From: JBMNCR01 sp049366695
GTDB taxonomy: Bacteria; Bacillota; Clostridia; Eubacteriales; Alkalibacteraceae
Assembly: GCA_049366695.1 (NCBI GenBank)
Contig: JBMNCR010000079.1
Coordinates: forward strand, 1 to 20,500
DNA: 20,500 nucleotides
Reading direction: 5' to 3'
Shown here: positions 1 through 8,217 of the stretch, in pieces
Numbering within the stretch: the stretch's first letter is position 1
Layout: each line of letters begins with the position of its first letter
Translations under genes and position numbers: made by a program
Notes under the pieces: generated by a model
The model's database searches: none
Seen by the model: the letters and a program-made list of their open reading frames with translations, nothing else
What the model was told of the DNA's origin: nothing

Positions 1-2
1 AA

Positions 3-43
3 AAATAAAATATTACATCCGTTGGAATGATAATATTTTATTT
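3..43 (-). terminator. AT-rich hairpin, possible terminator of tRNA-Pro
   Basis: Bases 3-15 and 31-43 are perfect inverted repeats, and the pairing extends three more base pairs inward (16-18 with 27-29). Read on the minus strand the stem is followed by a T-rich end. It lies about 70 bases beyond the 3' end of the tRNA and could end its transcript. The stem has almost no G-C pairs and sits at the window edge, so the assignment is weak. Confidence 0.35.
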
Positions 44-114
44 ATTGTATCTTCTCGTTAGAATTAAGGTGAAAAAAACCGAGAGTCTTTAAAACCCCTT
101 CAACTCCTTACCGC

Positions 115-191
115 TGGTCGGAGTGAGAGGATTTGAACCTCCGACCTCTTGGTCCCGAACCAAGCGCTCTACCAAGCTGAGCCACACCCCG
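115..191 (-). tRNA. tRNA-Pro (anticodon CGG)
   Basis: On the minus strand a full 77-base cloverleaf folds. The acceptor stem CGGGGTG pairs with CACTCCG (one G-U pair), the D arm contains GCTCAGCTTGGTAGAGC, and the anticodon stem CTTGG/CCAAG encloses the loop TTCGGGA, giving anticodon CGG. The T arm is GGAGGTTCAAATCCTC, with discriminator A and a genome-encoded CCA end. It decodes the proline codon CCG, a rare codon in so AT-rich a genome. Confidence 0.96.
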
Positions 192-198
192 AATATTT

Positions 199-226
199 AT
201 TATATTTCACTAATAGTTTATTACAA
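199..226 (-). promoter_or_regulatory. Promoter of tRNA-Pro
   Basis: On the minus strand TTGTAA (221-226) and TATAAT (199-204) are separated by 16 bases and lie just upstream of the tRNA 5' end at 191. The -10 box is a perfect match and the -35 box matches four of six positions of the sigma-A consensus. The spacing would place the start of transcription within a few bases of the mature tRNA. Confidence 0.6.
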
Positions 227-229
227 CTC

Positions 230-276
230 AGAAAAAAAATAAACCTATACTTAAGGATTATTTTAAAGTACAGGTT
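230..276 (-). terminator. Rho-independent terminator of the ECF S-component gene
   Basis: On the minus strand an 11-bp stem (266-276 with 242-252, one G-U pair) is followed by a long T-rich tract (complement of 230-241). It begins 13 bases after the stop codon of the transporter gene. Confidence 0.75.
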
Positions 277-288
277 ATTTATACTGTA

Positions 289-774
289 TTATATATGAAT
301 TTTTATCTTGCTATTTTTAAGGACTTTTATTAGTACATACCCAGCTATTGCTCCTATAGATCCTTGAATTAAATTAAATGGAATATTTGCTAGGGGAGAT
401 AATAAATTGTTAAAAATAAGTATTTCTGCTCCGTAGTAGCCAATTATCATTATTAGTAATCCACTTAATACTCCTAAAAGCATTTGATTCTTTTTGAATA
501 AATATCCAGAAATATATCCCATAAGTCCTTTTATTAAAAATGTCGGAATCATATAAATAAAATATCCTAGAGAAAAGTCGCCTAGCATTGAGCCTAAACC
601 ACCTGCTAAAAATCCCAGCACGGGTCCTAGTATAAAAGAAGAAATATATATGGCTGCATCACCTAAATTGATATACCCGCCTAATGGGCTAGGAAATGGA
701 ATAACTACTGTGCATAGAAAAACTATAGCAATCATTAATGAAGTATATGTAATTTTTTTTACTGTTTGATTCAT
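289..774 (-). CDS. ECF transporter S component, probable vitamin B6-type substrate
   Basis: This is a 161-residue, very hydrophobic protein with five or six predicted membrane helices and no large soluble domain, the size and shape of the substrate-binding S component of an energy-coupling factor (ECF) vitamin transporter. The stretch around residues 33-88 (GGYINLGDAA, then GPVLGFLAGGLGS, LGDFSLGY and FLIKGLMGY) follows the pattern of the riboflavin/HMP/pyridoxine-type S components. These proteins bind the vitamin in the membrane and share an ATPase/EcfT module usually encoded elsewhere; none is in this window. The start has an AGGAAA ribosome site (783-788). It is divergent from a MocR/PdxR-type regulator across a gap of about 100 bases. 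Because PdxR-like regulators sense pyridoxal phosphate, I infer a B6 vitamer as substrate. Family membership is secure; the substrate is inference. Confidence 0.82.
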   Translation of the reverse strand: MNQTVKKITYTSLMIAIVFLCTVVIPFPSPLGGYINLGDAAIYISSFILGPVLGFLAGGLGSMLGDFSLGYFIYMIPTFLIKGLMGYISGYLFKKNQMLLGVLSGLLIMIIGYYGAEILIFNNLLSPLANIPFNLIQGSIGAIAGYVLIKVLKNSKIKIHI

Positions 775-877
775 AAATTATTTTCCTTTCTTTATGTTTT
801 AGATTATAATACTATATGTATAACCACTTGAAAAGATACAGATTTAAATAAAACGATAATGACAGTTGGTGATTAAT

Positions 878-2239
878 ATGAATCAAATTATTATAGATTA
901 TAATCTGAATGAAAGTTATTATATGCAAATATATAATTATTTTAAAAATGAAATTATTAATGGAATATTACAAGAAGGAGATAAGTTACCGTCCATTAGA
1001 CAATTAACAACTGACATTAAGGTAAGCAAAACTACTGTAGAGGCAGCATATAATCAACTTGTTGTGGAAGGGTATGTTAACAATATATCTAAAAAAGGTT
1101 ATTTTGTTGTTCATTTAAATGAATATAAATTTAAAGTGAATAAACAAAAAGAAATGAATAGAACTATTAATGAAAGAATTAATTATGTAAATAGTGGAGT
1201 TGATAAGGATAGTTTTGATATAAAGACATGGAAAAAATTATATGGCAATGTTATAACAGAGGATAATAATGTAATATTTACCGGAGGGGACGAACAAGGG
1301 GAGTTATTATTAAGAGAAAATATATGCAAATTTGTTCAAAACTATAGAGGGGTAAAATGTCAGCCTGAGCAAATAGTTATTGGAGCAGGGATTCAATATT
1401 TGTTAGGAGTATTGTGTTCGTTACTCGTAAAAGATGTAGATAATATTGCAATAGAGGATCCTGGTTTTATACAAGCAAAAAATGTTTTTGAAGATTATAA
1501 TATGAAAATAATACCTATTGATGTTGGAAGTGAAGGGATTGATATAGATAAATTATATAAATCAAAGGCGAAGCTGGTATACATTAGTCCTTCTCATCAA
1601 TATCCAACTGGTTCAGTTATGCCAATAAATAAACGATTGCAAATATTAAAGTGGGCAAGAGAAAACAATTCCATAATTATTGAAGATGATTATGATTGTT
1701 TGATAAGGTATGAGTCCAGACCAATCCCTTCACTACAAGGATTAGATGAGGGCAGGCATGTTATTTATTATGGTTCTTTTTCAAAACTGCTTATCCCCTC
1801 TATTAGAATAAGTTATATGATTTTGCCATTGAATATCTTAAATAAATATTTAAAATTTAAGAATAGATACTCACAGACGTCTTCAAAAATTGAACAGTTA
1901 GCTTTAGCACAATTTATGAAACAAGGGTATTTTCAAAAACATTTAAGAAAAATAAAAAAAGTTTACCATAAAAAGAATGAAATTATTATTAGTTATATTA
2001 ATAAATATGCTAAAAATAAGATAAAAATACTTGGGCATGACTCCGGTTTACACATGATGTTTGAAGTTAGTACTAATAAAAAAACTGAAGATATTATAAG
2101 ACAAGCACAAAAATCACGTATTTATTTAGAAGTGGTAAAAGGATATAATAAAAATAAATTAGTGGTAGTTTTCACATACAGTGGATTAGATGTGGGGGAG
2201 ATAGCGGACATTCTAAATATTCTAATTAGTATTTTTTAA
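878..2239 (+). CDS. MocR/PdxR-family transcription regulator (GntR HTH plus aminotransferase-like domain)
   Basis: The protein has about 453 residues. Residues ~8-75 form a GntR-type winged helix-turn-helix (LQEGDKLPSIRQL, then SKTTVEAAYNQL). The remainder is a fold-type I aminotransferase domain, with SPSHQYPTGSVM, IIEDDYD, and the PLP-binding lysine K303 in YYGSFSKLL. This is the MocR architecture, in which the aminotransferase domain senses PLP or an amino-acid adduct rather than acting as an enzyme. A TTG at 866 would add four residues, but GGTGA (868-872) sits five bases before the ATG at 878, so I choose 878. It is divergent from the ECF S component and probably controls it; members of this family usually regulate the adjacent divergent gene. 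The effector (PLP) is inferred from the family. Confidence 0.88.
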   Translation: MNQIIIDYNLNESYYMQIYNYFKNEIINGILQEGDKLPSIRQLTTDIKVSKTTVEAAYNQLVVEGYVNNISKKGYFVVHLNEYKFKVNKQKEMNRTINERINYVNSGVDKDSFDIKTWKKLYGNVITEDNNVIFTGGDEQGELLLRENICKFVQNYRGVKCQPEQIVIGAGIQYLLGVLCSLLVKDVDNIAIEDPGFIQAKNVFEDYNMKIIPIDVGSEGIDIDKLYKSKAKLVYISPSHQYPTGSVMPINKRLQILKWARENNSIIIEDDYDCLIRYESRPIPSLQGLDEGRHVIYYGSFSKLLIPSIRISYMILPLNILNKYLKFKNRYSQTSSKIEQLALAQFMKQGYFQKHLRKIKKVYHKKNEIIISYINKYAKNKIKILGHDSGLHMMFEVSTNKKTEDIIRQAQKSRIYLEVVKGYNKNKLVVVFTYSGLDVGEIADILNILISIF

Positions 2240-2449
2240 TTCAAGCAGAGTAAAGTATAGTTCATCTTTAATACATTATATTATTTATTGTTTTGATTTT
2301 TTATTATATTATCAATATGTAAAAATTAGTATTTAATAAACTATAGATATTAAATTATATATTAATGTATTGGATAGTATATGTTATATATGATATTATA
2401 AAAGTTAAAATATGGTATATAAATATTATAATAAATTTGGGGGTTGTAT

Positions 2450-3037
2450 ATGAAAATTTTTGCATTGATGTGTAGTCATAGAAAGAATAAGAATACTGAG
2501 TTTGCTTTAGATTGTTTTCTTAAAGGATTTGAGAAAGACAATGAAATAGTAAAAAGAAGGTTGGTTGATTCAGATATTAAAGTATGTATCGCCTGTGAGT
2601 ATTGCAGAAAAAATTTGGGCAAATGCGTTCACAAGGATGATATGAGTGAAATAATAGATGAAATGTTAACTAGTGATTTAATTGTTTTTGCTACTTCTTT
2701 ATATTTTAATAGTGTTCCAAGTTTGTTTAAGATTATGATAGATAGAACTCAGGTGTTGTATAATGCGAGATATGTTATTAAAGATCCAATTTTTAAAGAA
2801 AGAAAGCCTGTGGTTTTTGTAGCAGTTGGAGGTTCAAGAACCTATGGAAATCAATTTGAAGGAATACATTTAGAAGCGGAACATTTTTTAAATAACATAA
2901 ATGGAACAGTTATTGATTTTATAAAATTTAATAATACTGATAGACAACCTGTTATTGATAATGAAGATGCAGAGAAATTATTAATAAACAAAGGAGCAGA
3001 AATTGAATCAATAATATCAGATGGAAGCTGGAAATAA
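2450..3037 (+). CDS. Flavodoxin-fold NAD(P)H-dependent oxidoreductase, iron-sulfur flavoprotein-like
   Basis: The protein has 195 residues and a flavodoxin-like (NADPH-dependent FMN reductase) fold: an N-terminal beta strand and phosphate loop (MKIFALMCSHRKNKNTE), the SDLIVFATSLYFNSVPSLFK stretch that contacts flavin, and RTQVLYN. Residues 46-59 hold cysteines at 46, 49, 52 and 59 (C-x2-C-x2-C-x6-C). This fits the compact motif that binds a 4Fe-4S cluster in archaeal-type iron-sulfur flavoproteins, and it is followed by DDM as in many clostridial relatives. These cytosolic proteins reduce small oxidants or quinones; the physiological substrate is usually unknown. GGGGG (2439-2443) lies six bases before the ATG at 2450, which is preferred to a TTG at 2444. 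It stands alone between the MocR gene and a convergent gene. Fold is confident, cluster binding likely. Confidence 0.78.
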   Translation: MKIFALMCSHRKNKNTEFALDCFLKGFEKDNEIVKRRLVDSDIKVCIACEYCRKNLGKCVHKDDMSEIIDEMLTSDLIVFATSLYFNSVPSLFKIMIDRTQVLYNARYVIKDPIFKERKPVVFVAVGGSRTYGNQFEGIHLEAEHFLNNINGTVIDFIKFNNTDRQPVIDNEDAEKLLINKGAEIESIISDGSWK

Positions 3038-3105
3038 AAAGATATTTTCTTATTTGTAGCATTTCTCAGTGGTTGATCTCCATTAAAAATAAATAATATT
3101 TATAA

Positions 3106-3150
3106 TAAAGAATAATATAACTAAAAAATCAATTAGTATATTATTCTTTA
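3106..3150. terminator. Hairpin between convergent genes, possible bidirectional terminator
   Basis: Bases 3106-3119 are the perfect inverted complement of 3137-3150, and an alternative pairing adds ACTAA/TTAGT near the loop. The hairpin lies in the 180-base gap between the stop codons of the flavoprotein gene (+) and the reductase gene (-). It is A/T-rich with no strong G-C core, so termination is inferred mainly from position. Confidence 0.5.
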
Positions 3151-3217
3151 ATTATGTGTAGTACAAATATTTATTGCGTTTTTTTCTGTAGAAAATTCAG
3201 CTAAATAAAATAAGTAA

Positions 3218-4246
3218 CTAGTCTATATTTAAGCTTTTTAAAAGTTCGGCATTATTCATAGTAGGTTTTAGTTTTCCTTTTTCAATATCTTGAATGGAGT
3301 TAACAAAAAAACTGTTTACTGGAGTAGAAATTCCTAGTTTTTTTCCTTCTTCAATGATTTTGCCATTGATGTATGATATTTCCGTTTTTTTCCCCTTTTC
3401 AAGATCTTGTACGAGACTTGGTTTAATTTCTTTAAGCTTTATCCATACTGGTTTAAATACACTTTCTATTAGTTTGGATCTTTCTGCGGAATTAGAAAAA
3501 CTTAACACATTAGTATGTGGGAAAAAGCCTTGGAGTTTTTCAGGTTTGATATCTAGTGATCTGCATACTTTGGCTCCTTCAAGAGCTATATAGGGGACAA
3601 ATTTCACGAAATCATCGTTTAGTAAGACATCTCCTAATTTACAACCTAGAAGTCCGCAGGGACCCATAAAATTTGAATTCATTATGAGCTTAGTCCACTT
3701 TACACCCTTTATATTTTTTGATAATTGCACTTTGCCTATGGTTTCTAATAGTTTGCCGATGTTTATCAGTCTGTCGGTAATATCGCCACTTAGTTCACCG
3801 ATAACCATATCCATTTTTTCTGGAGGGGTTGTAATTTTAGAGATACCTCTGTCAAGTCTAGTAGCTCCCCAAGCAATGGAACAACTTATTATTTGATCTT
3901 CACTAAGGATTTTCTTTGCCTCATCTTCAGGTATTCCGTTTTGACATGTAACAATTACAGTTTTATCATTAATACATGATGAAATATCTACTAATGACTC
4001 TTTTAGCTGTAATTGCTTAGTCAAAGAGAATATAACATCAAAATTAAAATCAATTTCATTTGGTATTAAGCAATTTGATTTAAGATACTTATCTTTATAG
4101 CCTACTATTTTTATTCCTTTAGAATTTATAACTTTTTTATTGTTTCCTAAATTTGAATCAATTAAGGTTACATCATACCCATTATCAATGAGTATTCCTC
4201 CTACGACTAAACCTAGAGAACCAAGTCCACTAATACCAATTTTCAT
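3218..4246 (-). CDS. Ketopantoate reductase family protein (PanE/ApbA)
   Basis: The protein has 342 residues. The N terminus has a Rossmann nucleotide-binding motif GLGSLG (G7-x-G9-x2-G12) followed by a beta strand ending in an acidic residue (DVTLID). The C-terminal half has KWTKLIMNS, carrying the conserved catalytic lysine and asparagine (about K186, N190), and PSLVQDLEKGKKTEISYINGKI, matching the conserved PSM-x2-D-x3-G-x2-TEID-x-ING pattern. Family members reduce 2-dehydropantoate to pantoate with NADPH for coenzyme A synthesis. Many stand-alone, 330-340-residue paralogues act on other 2-keto acids, and panB/panC are absent here, so I do not assign panE. The start is supported by GAGGTGAGG six bases upstream. 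The gene is monocistronic and divergent from the ileS leader. Confidence 0.85.
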   Translation of the reverse strand: MKIGISGLGSLGLVVGGILIDNGYDVTLIDSNLGNNKKVINSKGIKIVGYKDKYLKSNCLIPNEIDFNFDVIFSLTKQLQLKESLVDISSCINDKTVIVTCQNGIPEDEAKKILSEDQIISCSIAWGATRLDRGISKITTPPEKMDMVIGELSGDITDRLINIGKLLETIGKVQLSKNIKGVKWTKLIMNSNFMGPCGLLGCKLGDVLLNDDFVKFVPYIALEGAKVCRSLDIKPEKLQGFFPHTNVLSFSNSAERSKLIESVFKPVWIKLKEIKPSLVQDLEKGKKTEISYINGKIIEEGKKLGISTPVNSFFVNSIQDIEKGKLKPTMNNAELLKSLNID

Positions 4247-4507
4247 ATTACCTCACCTCAAAAATATTATATCATATATAATATATTAAACTATATTCTC
4301 CAATAGATGTTAGAAATACACTTATAAACTAGAAATTTTTCAAAAATATAAAACAGATAATTTATCTATAATACTAAATGGAAATTATATTAGATTAATG
4401 TGAGTATCTAAGTGAAGGAAATAATGCAAAAAATTGGACTTTTTTATCTATATAGAACAATATTATTGTATTATTATTTATAAAGAGGTTACAATTACAT
4501 AAAAGCC

Positions 4508-4535
4508 TTGACATATCAACGTTTTATTGTATAAA
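4508..4535 (+). promoter_or_regulatory. Promoter of the ileS T-box transcript
   Basis: A perfect -35 box TTGACA (4508-4513) and TATAAA (4530-4535) are separated by 16 bases. Transcription would start near 4542, just upstream of the T-box stem I. The 260 bases between this promoter region and the divergent reductase gene hold no other feature I can support. Confidence 0.8.
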
Positions 4536-4555
4536 ATTAATCTTACAATTAATAT

Positions 4556-4800
4556 ATGGAATAACTATGACGAGGACAGTAGTAATAGATTAACTTAACA
4601 GAGAAATAACCCTTGGTTGGAAGGTTATAAGTGAGACTATTATGAAAATCAACTCTGAGTTTTGATTTGTTTAAAATCACGGTATACCCTTTGAGGAATC
4701 ACCGTTAAAAGACTAAGACATTATTGTTAATGTGAAGTAAGATGGTACCGCGGAAAATTATACTTTCGTTCTTATAGTAGAACGAAAGTTTTTTTATATT
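4556..4800 (+). promoter_or_regulatory. T-box leader, isoleucine specific (specifier AUC)
   Basis: This leader controls ileS by tRNA-dependent antitermination. Stem I shows the S-turn strand AGTA (4578-4581), a helix pairing 4582-4588 with 4637-4643, then GAA (4644-4646) and the specifier ATC at 4648-4650. The T-box core TGGTACCGCGG is at 4743-4753. It can form the antiterminator, with TGGT pairing to the ACCA end of uncharged tRNA-Ile. Otherwise the terminator at 4762-4795 forms. The specifier agrees with the downstream gene and with an A discriminator in tRNA-Ile. Boundaries are approximate. Confidence 0.95.
4762..4795 (+). terminator. Attenuator terminator of the ileS T-box
   Basis: An 11-bp perfect stem (4762-4772 with 4779-4789) with a six-base loop is followed by a run of seven T. 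It is the terminator alternative to the T-box antiterminator. Confidence 0.92.
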
Positions 4801-4822
4801 AGAGAACTAGGAGGTTAAGAGA

Positions 4823-7800
4823 ATGTCGAAATTTAATGAATTATTTAGTTTACCCATAGCAGAAAATGAAAAAAGAATTACTGATAAATGGATGGAAATG
4901 GATATTTTGAAGAAAAGTATTGATAATAGAGAAAATTCACCTAATTATGTATTTTATGAAGGACCACCTACTGCAAATGGACGTCCAGGTATACACCATG
5001 TCATTTCTAGAACATTAAAAGATTCAGTATGTAAGTACAAGACCATGTCCGGATATAGAGTTGTTAGAAAAGCTGGGTGGGATACTCATGGATTACCTGT
5101 AGAGATTGAAGTGGAAAAACAATTAAATTTATCAAACAAAACTCAAATAGAGGATTACGGTATAGATAAATTTAATAAAAAATGCAAAGAATCTGTATTT
5201 ACTTATGAAGCGCAGTGGCGTGAGATGACAAATAGGATGGCTTACTTTGTGAATTTAGAAGATCCATATATTACTTTAGATAATAATTATATTGAAACTA
5301 TTTGGTGGATACTTAAGAAGTTTTTTGATGAAGGATTTATATATGAAGGGCATAAGATACTTCCATATTGCCCAAGATGCGGAACTGGTTTGGCATCACA
5401 CGAAGTTGCTCAAGGTTACCAAGAAATAAAGAGTAATACAGTTATTGTGCCTATGAAAAGAAAAGATCGTGATGAATATTTTTTAGTATGGACCACTACA
5501 CCTTGGACATTAGCAGCGAATGTTGCCCTAGCTGTAAATCCTAAAGCTGATTACATTAGAGTGAAGAGTAAAGGCAATACTTTTATTGTTTCAGAAGTCC
5601 TTGCGGATAAAGTGTTTTCAGGAGAGTACGAAGTAATCGATAGATTTAAGGGTAAAGAACTCGAGTATGCTGAATATGAACAATTAATGCCATTTATAGA
5701 TGTTGATAAAAAAGCTTTTTATGTGACATTAGCGGATTATGTAACTACTGAAGATGGAACAGGGATAGTTCATATTGCACCAGCTTTTGGAGAAGATGAC
5801 TATCAAGTTGGTAGAAAATATAATTTGCCTGTTTTAAATCCTGTAAATGAGGAAGGTAAATATACTGATACTCCTTGGAAAGATATATTTGTAATGGATG
5901 CAGATATTGATATTATCAAATGGTTAAAGTCAGAAGGAAAGTTGTTTAAAAAGGAAAAAGTAGCACATAATTATCCGCATTGTTGGAGATGTAAAACACC
6001 TTTGATTTATTACGCTAAACCTAGCTGGTATATTGAAATGACAAAAATTAAAGATAAATTGATAGAAAACAATAATTCTGTTCAGTGGTATCCTGAATAT
6101 GTAGGAGAAAAACGATTTGGAAATTGGTTAGAAAATTTAAATGATTGGGCAGTATCACGTAGTAGATATTGGGGAACACCCTTAAATATATGGAGATGTC
6201 AATGTAATCATTTGGAGTCAATTGGATCTAGAGAAGAACTCATTGAGAAATCCATCGAAAATATAAATGAAGATATAGAATTGCATAGACCCTATGTTGA
6301 TGATGTGCATATAACTTGCCCTAAATGTGGTAAAAGTATGACAAGGGTAAAAGATGTAATAGATTGTTGGTTTGATTCTGGATCAATGCCATTTGCTCAG
6401 TATCATTATCCATTTGAAAACAAAGAAATTTTTGAGGAACAGTTCCCAGCAGATTTTATATGTGAAGGAATTGACCAAACTAGAGGATGGTTTTATTCAT
6501 TGCTTGCAATTTCAACATTTGTTATGGGTAAATCACCATATAAGAGAGTGTTAGTAAATGATTTGATTTTAGATGCTGAAGGACGGAAAATGTCTAAAAC
6601 AAGAGGCAATACAGTTAATCCATTTGACCTTTTTGACAAATATGGTGCAGATGCTCTGCGTTGGTATTTACTATATGTATCTCCAGCATGGACTCCTACC
6701 AAATTTGATATAGAAGGATTAAAAGAAGTGCAAAGCAAGTTCTTTAATACTATAAAAAACGTGTACAACTTTTTTGTATTATATGCAAATAATGATAATA
6801 TCAATCCAAAAACTTTCTTTGTAGAATATAAAGATAGACCTGAGATAGATAGATGGATGATATCAAAATACAATAGTTTATTAAGAGAAATTAAAAATGA
6901 ATTAGATATATTTGATTTAACAAAGGCAGTTAGGAAGATACAAGAGTTTGTAAATGAAGATTTATCTAATTGGTATATTAGGAGAAACAGAAGAAGATTT
7001 TGGGTAAAAGATTTAACTCAGGATAAAAAAGCAGTATACAACACTACTTATGAAGTTTTAGTAGGTTTATCAGAAATCGTTGCACCCTTTGCACCCTTTA
7101 TTTCCGAGGAAATATATAAGAATCTGACTGGTCAGGACTCGGTACATCTTGCAGATTATCCTCAGTGTGATGAGGCTCTTATTGAAGAAGAAATAGAGAA
7201 AAGAATGGATTTAGTTCGTAATCTAGTAAGTCTAGGAAGAGGAGCAAGGGAAGAAGCTCAGATAAAAGTAAGACAACCTTTGAGCAAAATTATTATTGAT
7301 GGAAAATATAAAAAATCAATGGATTATTTAGTACCTTTAATAAAAGAAGAATTAAACATAAAAGATGTTGTGTTTGAAGATGAACTTGAAAGCTTTTTAA
7401 AGTTTACATTAAAACCTGACTTTAAAACAGCAGGTCCTAAACTCGGGTCAAAAGTTAAACTATTAGGTAAGGCATTGTCAAAAGTTAATGCAGCAGATAT
7501 AGTGCCGAAATTAGAGCAGGGAGAAAGTATAACACTAACAATTGATGGAGAAGAATTGGAGATTACAAATGAATTTGTAGATGTGAGGATATCTGCTAAA
7601 GAAGGTTTTAATGTACAGATGGAAAATAATATATTTGTAATTCTTGATACTACAGTTAGTGATGATTTAAAGAGAGAAGGATTTGCAAGAGAAATAATTT
7701 CAAAGATTCAACAGCTAAGAAAAAATATGGGCTTTGAAATGATGGATAACATCAATATATGTTTTAATGCAAATAAAGAAATCAAAGAAGCAATGACAGA

Positions 7801-7918
7801 ATTCAATGAATATATTAAGGAAGAAACACTTGCATTAGATATTGAATTTACTGATAATATACTTGAGGTTCAAACTATAAACGGTCATGAAACGGGAATA
7901 AAAATAACAAAGATCTAA
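4823..7918 (+). CDS. ileS: Isoleucyl-tRNA synthetase, type 2 (IleS2-like)
   Basis: This 1031-residue class I synthetase charges tRNA-Ile with isoleucine in the cytosol. The nucleotide-binding signature is GPPTANGRPGIHHV at 47-60, where the usual HxGH is replaced by GIHH (G56-H59). The KMSKS loop is KMSKT at 589-593. The CP1 editing domain carries TTTPW (224-228) and the later DGTGIVHIAPAFGEDD stretch. Zinc-type cysteine pairs occur at 183-186 and in the HCWRCKTPL and ITCPKCGKS segments. The C-terminal part is the long anticodon-binding region of the eukaryote-like IleRS2 type. AGGAGG (4809-4814) lies eight bases before the ATG. The gene is transcribed through the Ile T-box leader. GxHH variants of IleRS2 are linked to very high mupirocin resistance; that this enzyme is resistant is inference. 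Confidence 0.97.
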   Translation: MSKFNELFSLPIAENEKRITDKWMEMDILKKSIDNRENSPNYVFYEGPPTANGRPGIHHVISRTLKDSVCKYKTMSGYRVVRKAGWDTHGLPVEIEVEKQLNLSNKTQIEDYGIDKFNKKCKESVFTYEAQWREMTNRMAYFVNLEDPYITLDNNYIETIWWILKKFFDEGFIYEGHKILPYCPRCGTGLASHEVAQGYQEIKSNTVIVPMKRKDRDEYFLVWTTTPWTLAANVALAVNPKADYIRVKSKGNTFIVSEVLADKVFSGEYEVIDRFKGKELEYAEYEQLMPFIDVDKKAFYVTLADYVTTEDGTGIVHIAPAFGEDDYQVGRKYNLPVLNPVNEEGKYTDTPWKDIFVMDADIDIIKWLKSEGKLFKKEKVAHNYPHCWRCKTPLIYYAKPSWYIEMTKIKDKLIENNNSVQWYPEYVGEKRFGNWLENLNDWAVSRSRYWGTPLNIWRCQCNHLESIGSREELIEKSIENINEDIELHRPYVDDVHITCPKCGKSMTRVKDVIDCWFDSGSMPFAQYHYPFENKEIFEEQFPADFICEGIDQTRGWFYSLLAISTFVMGKSPYKRVLVNDLILDAEGRKMSKTRGNTVNPFDLFDKYGADALRWYLLYVSPAWTPTKFDIEGLKEVQSKFFNTIKNVYNFFVLYANNDNINPKTFFVEYKDRPEIDRWMISKYNSLLREIKNELDIFDLTKAVRKIQEFVNEDLSNWYIRRNRRRFWVKDLTQDKKAVYNTTYEVLVGLSEIVAPFAPFISEEIYKNLTGQDSVHLADYPQCDEALIEEEIEKRMDLVRNLVSLGRGAREEAQIKVRQPLSKIIIDGKYKKSMDYLVPLIKEELNIKDVVFEDELESFLKFTLKPDFKTAGPKLGSKVKLLGKALSKVNAADIVPKLEQGESITLTIDGEELEITNEFVDVRISAKEGFNVQMENNIFVILDTTVSDDLKREGFAREIISKIQQLRKNMGFEMMDNINICFNANKEIKEAMTEFNEYIKEETLALDIEFTDNILEVQTINGHETGIKITKI

Positions 7919-8055
7919 AACGCTAAAAAAACTGAGGATTTAAAAAATTTAAAGTACAAGGCGTACCAAAATAAAGGATCGGAGCCTATTTTGCACATAG
8001 ATGAACACCTGAGTGAAGGCTACAATGCAGAAATTCGTTTTTTCAACAGTCTGAG
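7919..8055 (+). other. Non-coding stretch after ileS with a hairpin of unknown role
   Basis: No open reading frame of note lies here. CAAAATA (7967-7973) and TATTTTG (7987-7993) form inverted repeats with an additional GG/CC pair inside, giving a small hairpin without a T-tract. The segment is more GC-balanced than neighbouring intergenic DNA and separates the ileS stop from its terminator by about 140 bases. It could be an untranslated tail, a small RNA or a copy of a short interspersed repeat; I cannot tell which. Confidence 0.3.
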
Positions 8056-8088
8056 GAAGTATCCTGTTTTCTAAGGATACTTCTTTGT
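8056..8088 (+). terminator. Rho-independent terminator downstream of ileS
   Basis: A 10-bp perfect stem (8056-8065 with 8074-8083) with an eight-base loop is followed by TTTGTAT. It is the best candidate for ending the ileS transcript before the phosphohexomutase gene. Confidence 0.7.
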
Positions 8089-8217
8089 ATAAGAGTATTA
8101 TAATGAAATAGATAATAAAATTTTGTCATTTGTATGCTAAAATTCATCATATGAATGAAAATAATTATAAAATAAATACAAATAATAAAGAATTGAACAG
8201 AAAGGATGAATGCATGA

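Noticed and set aside
3294..3593. Plus-strand open frame of 99 codons within the reductase gene
   Set aside because: It is antisense to a clear ketopantoate reductase family gene, lacks a ribosome site and resembles no family.
4424..4483. Short plus-strand frame of 19 codons beginning MQKIGLFYLY, upstream of the ileS promoter
   Set aside because: An AAGGAA lies only three bases before the ATG, no promoter is evident and the composition is what AT-rich DNA gives by chance.
6493..6873. Minus-strand open frame of 126 codons within ileS
   Set aside because: It is antisense to conserved IleRS sequence including the KMSKT region; a shadow frame.
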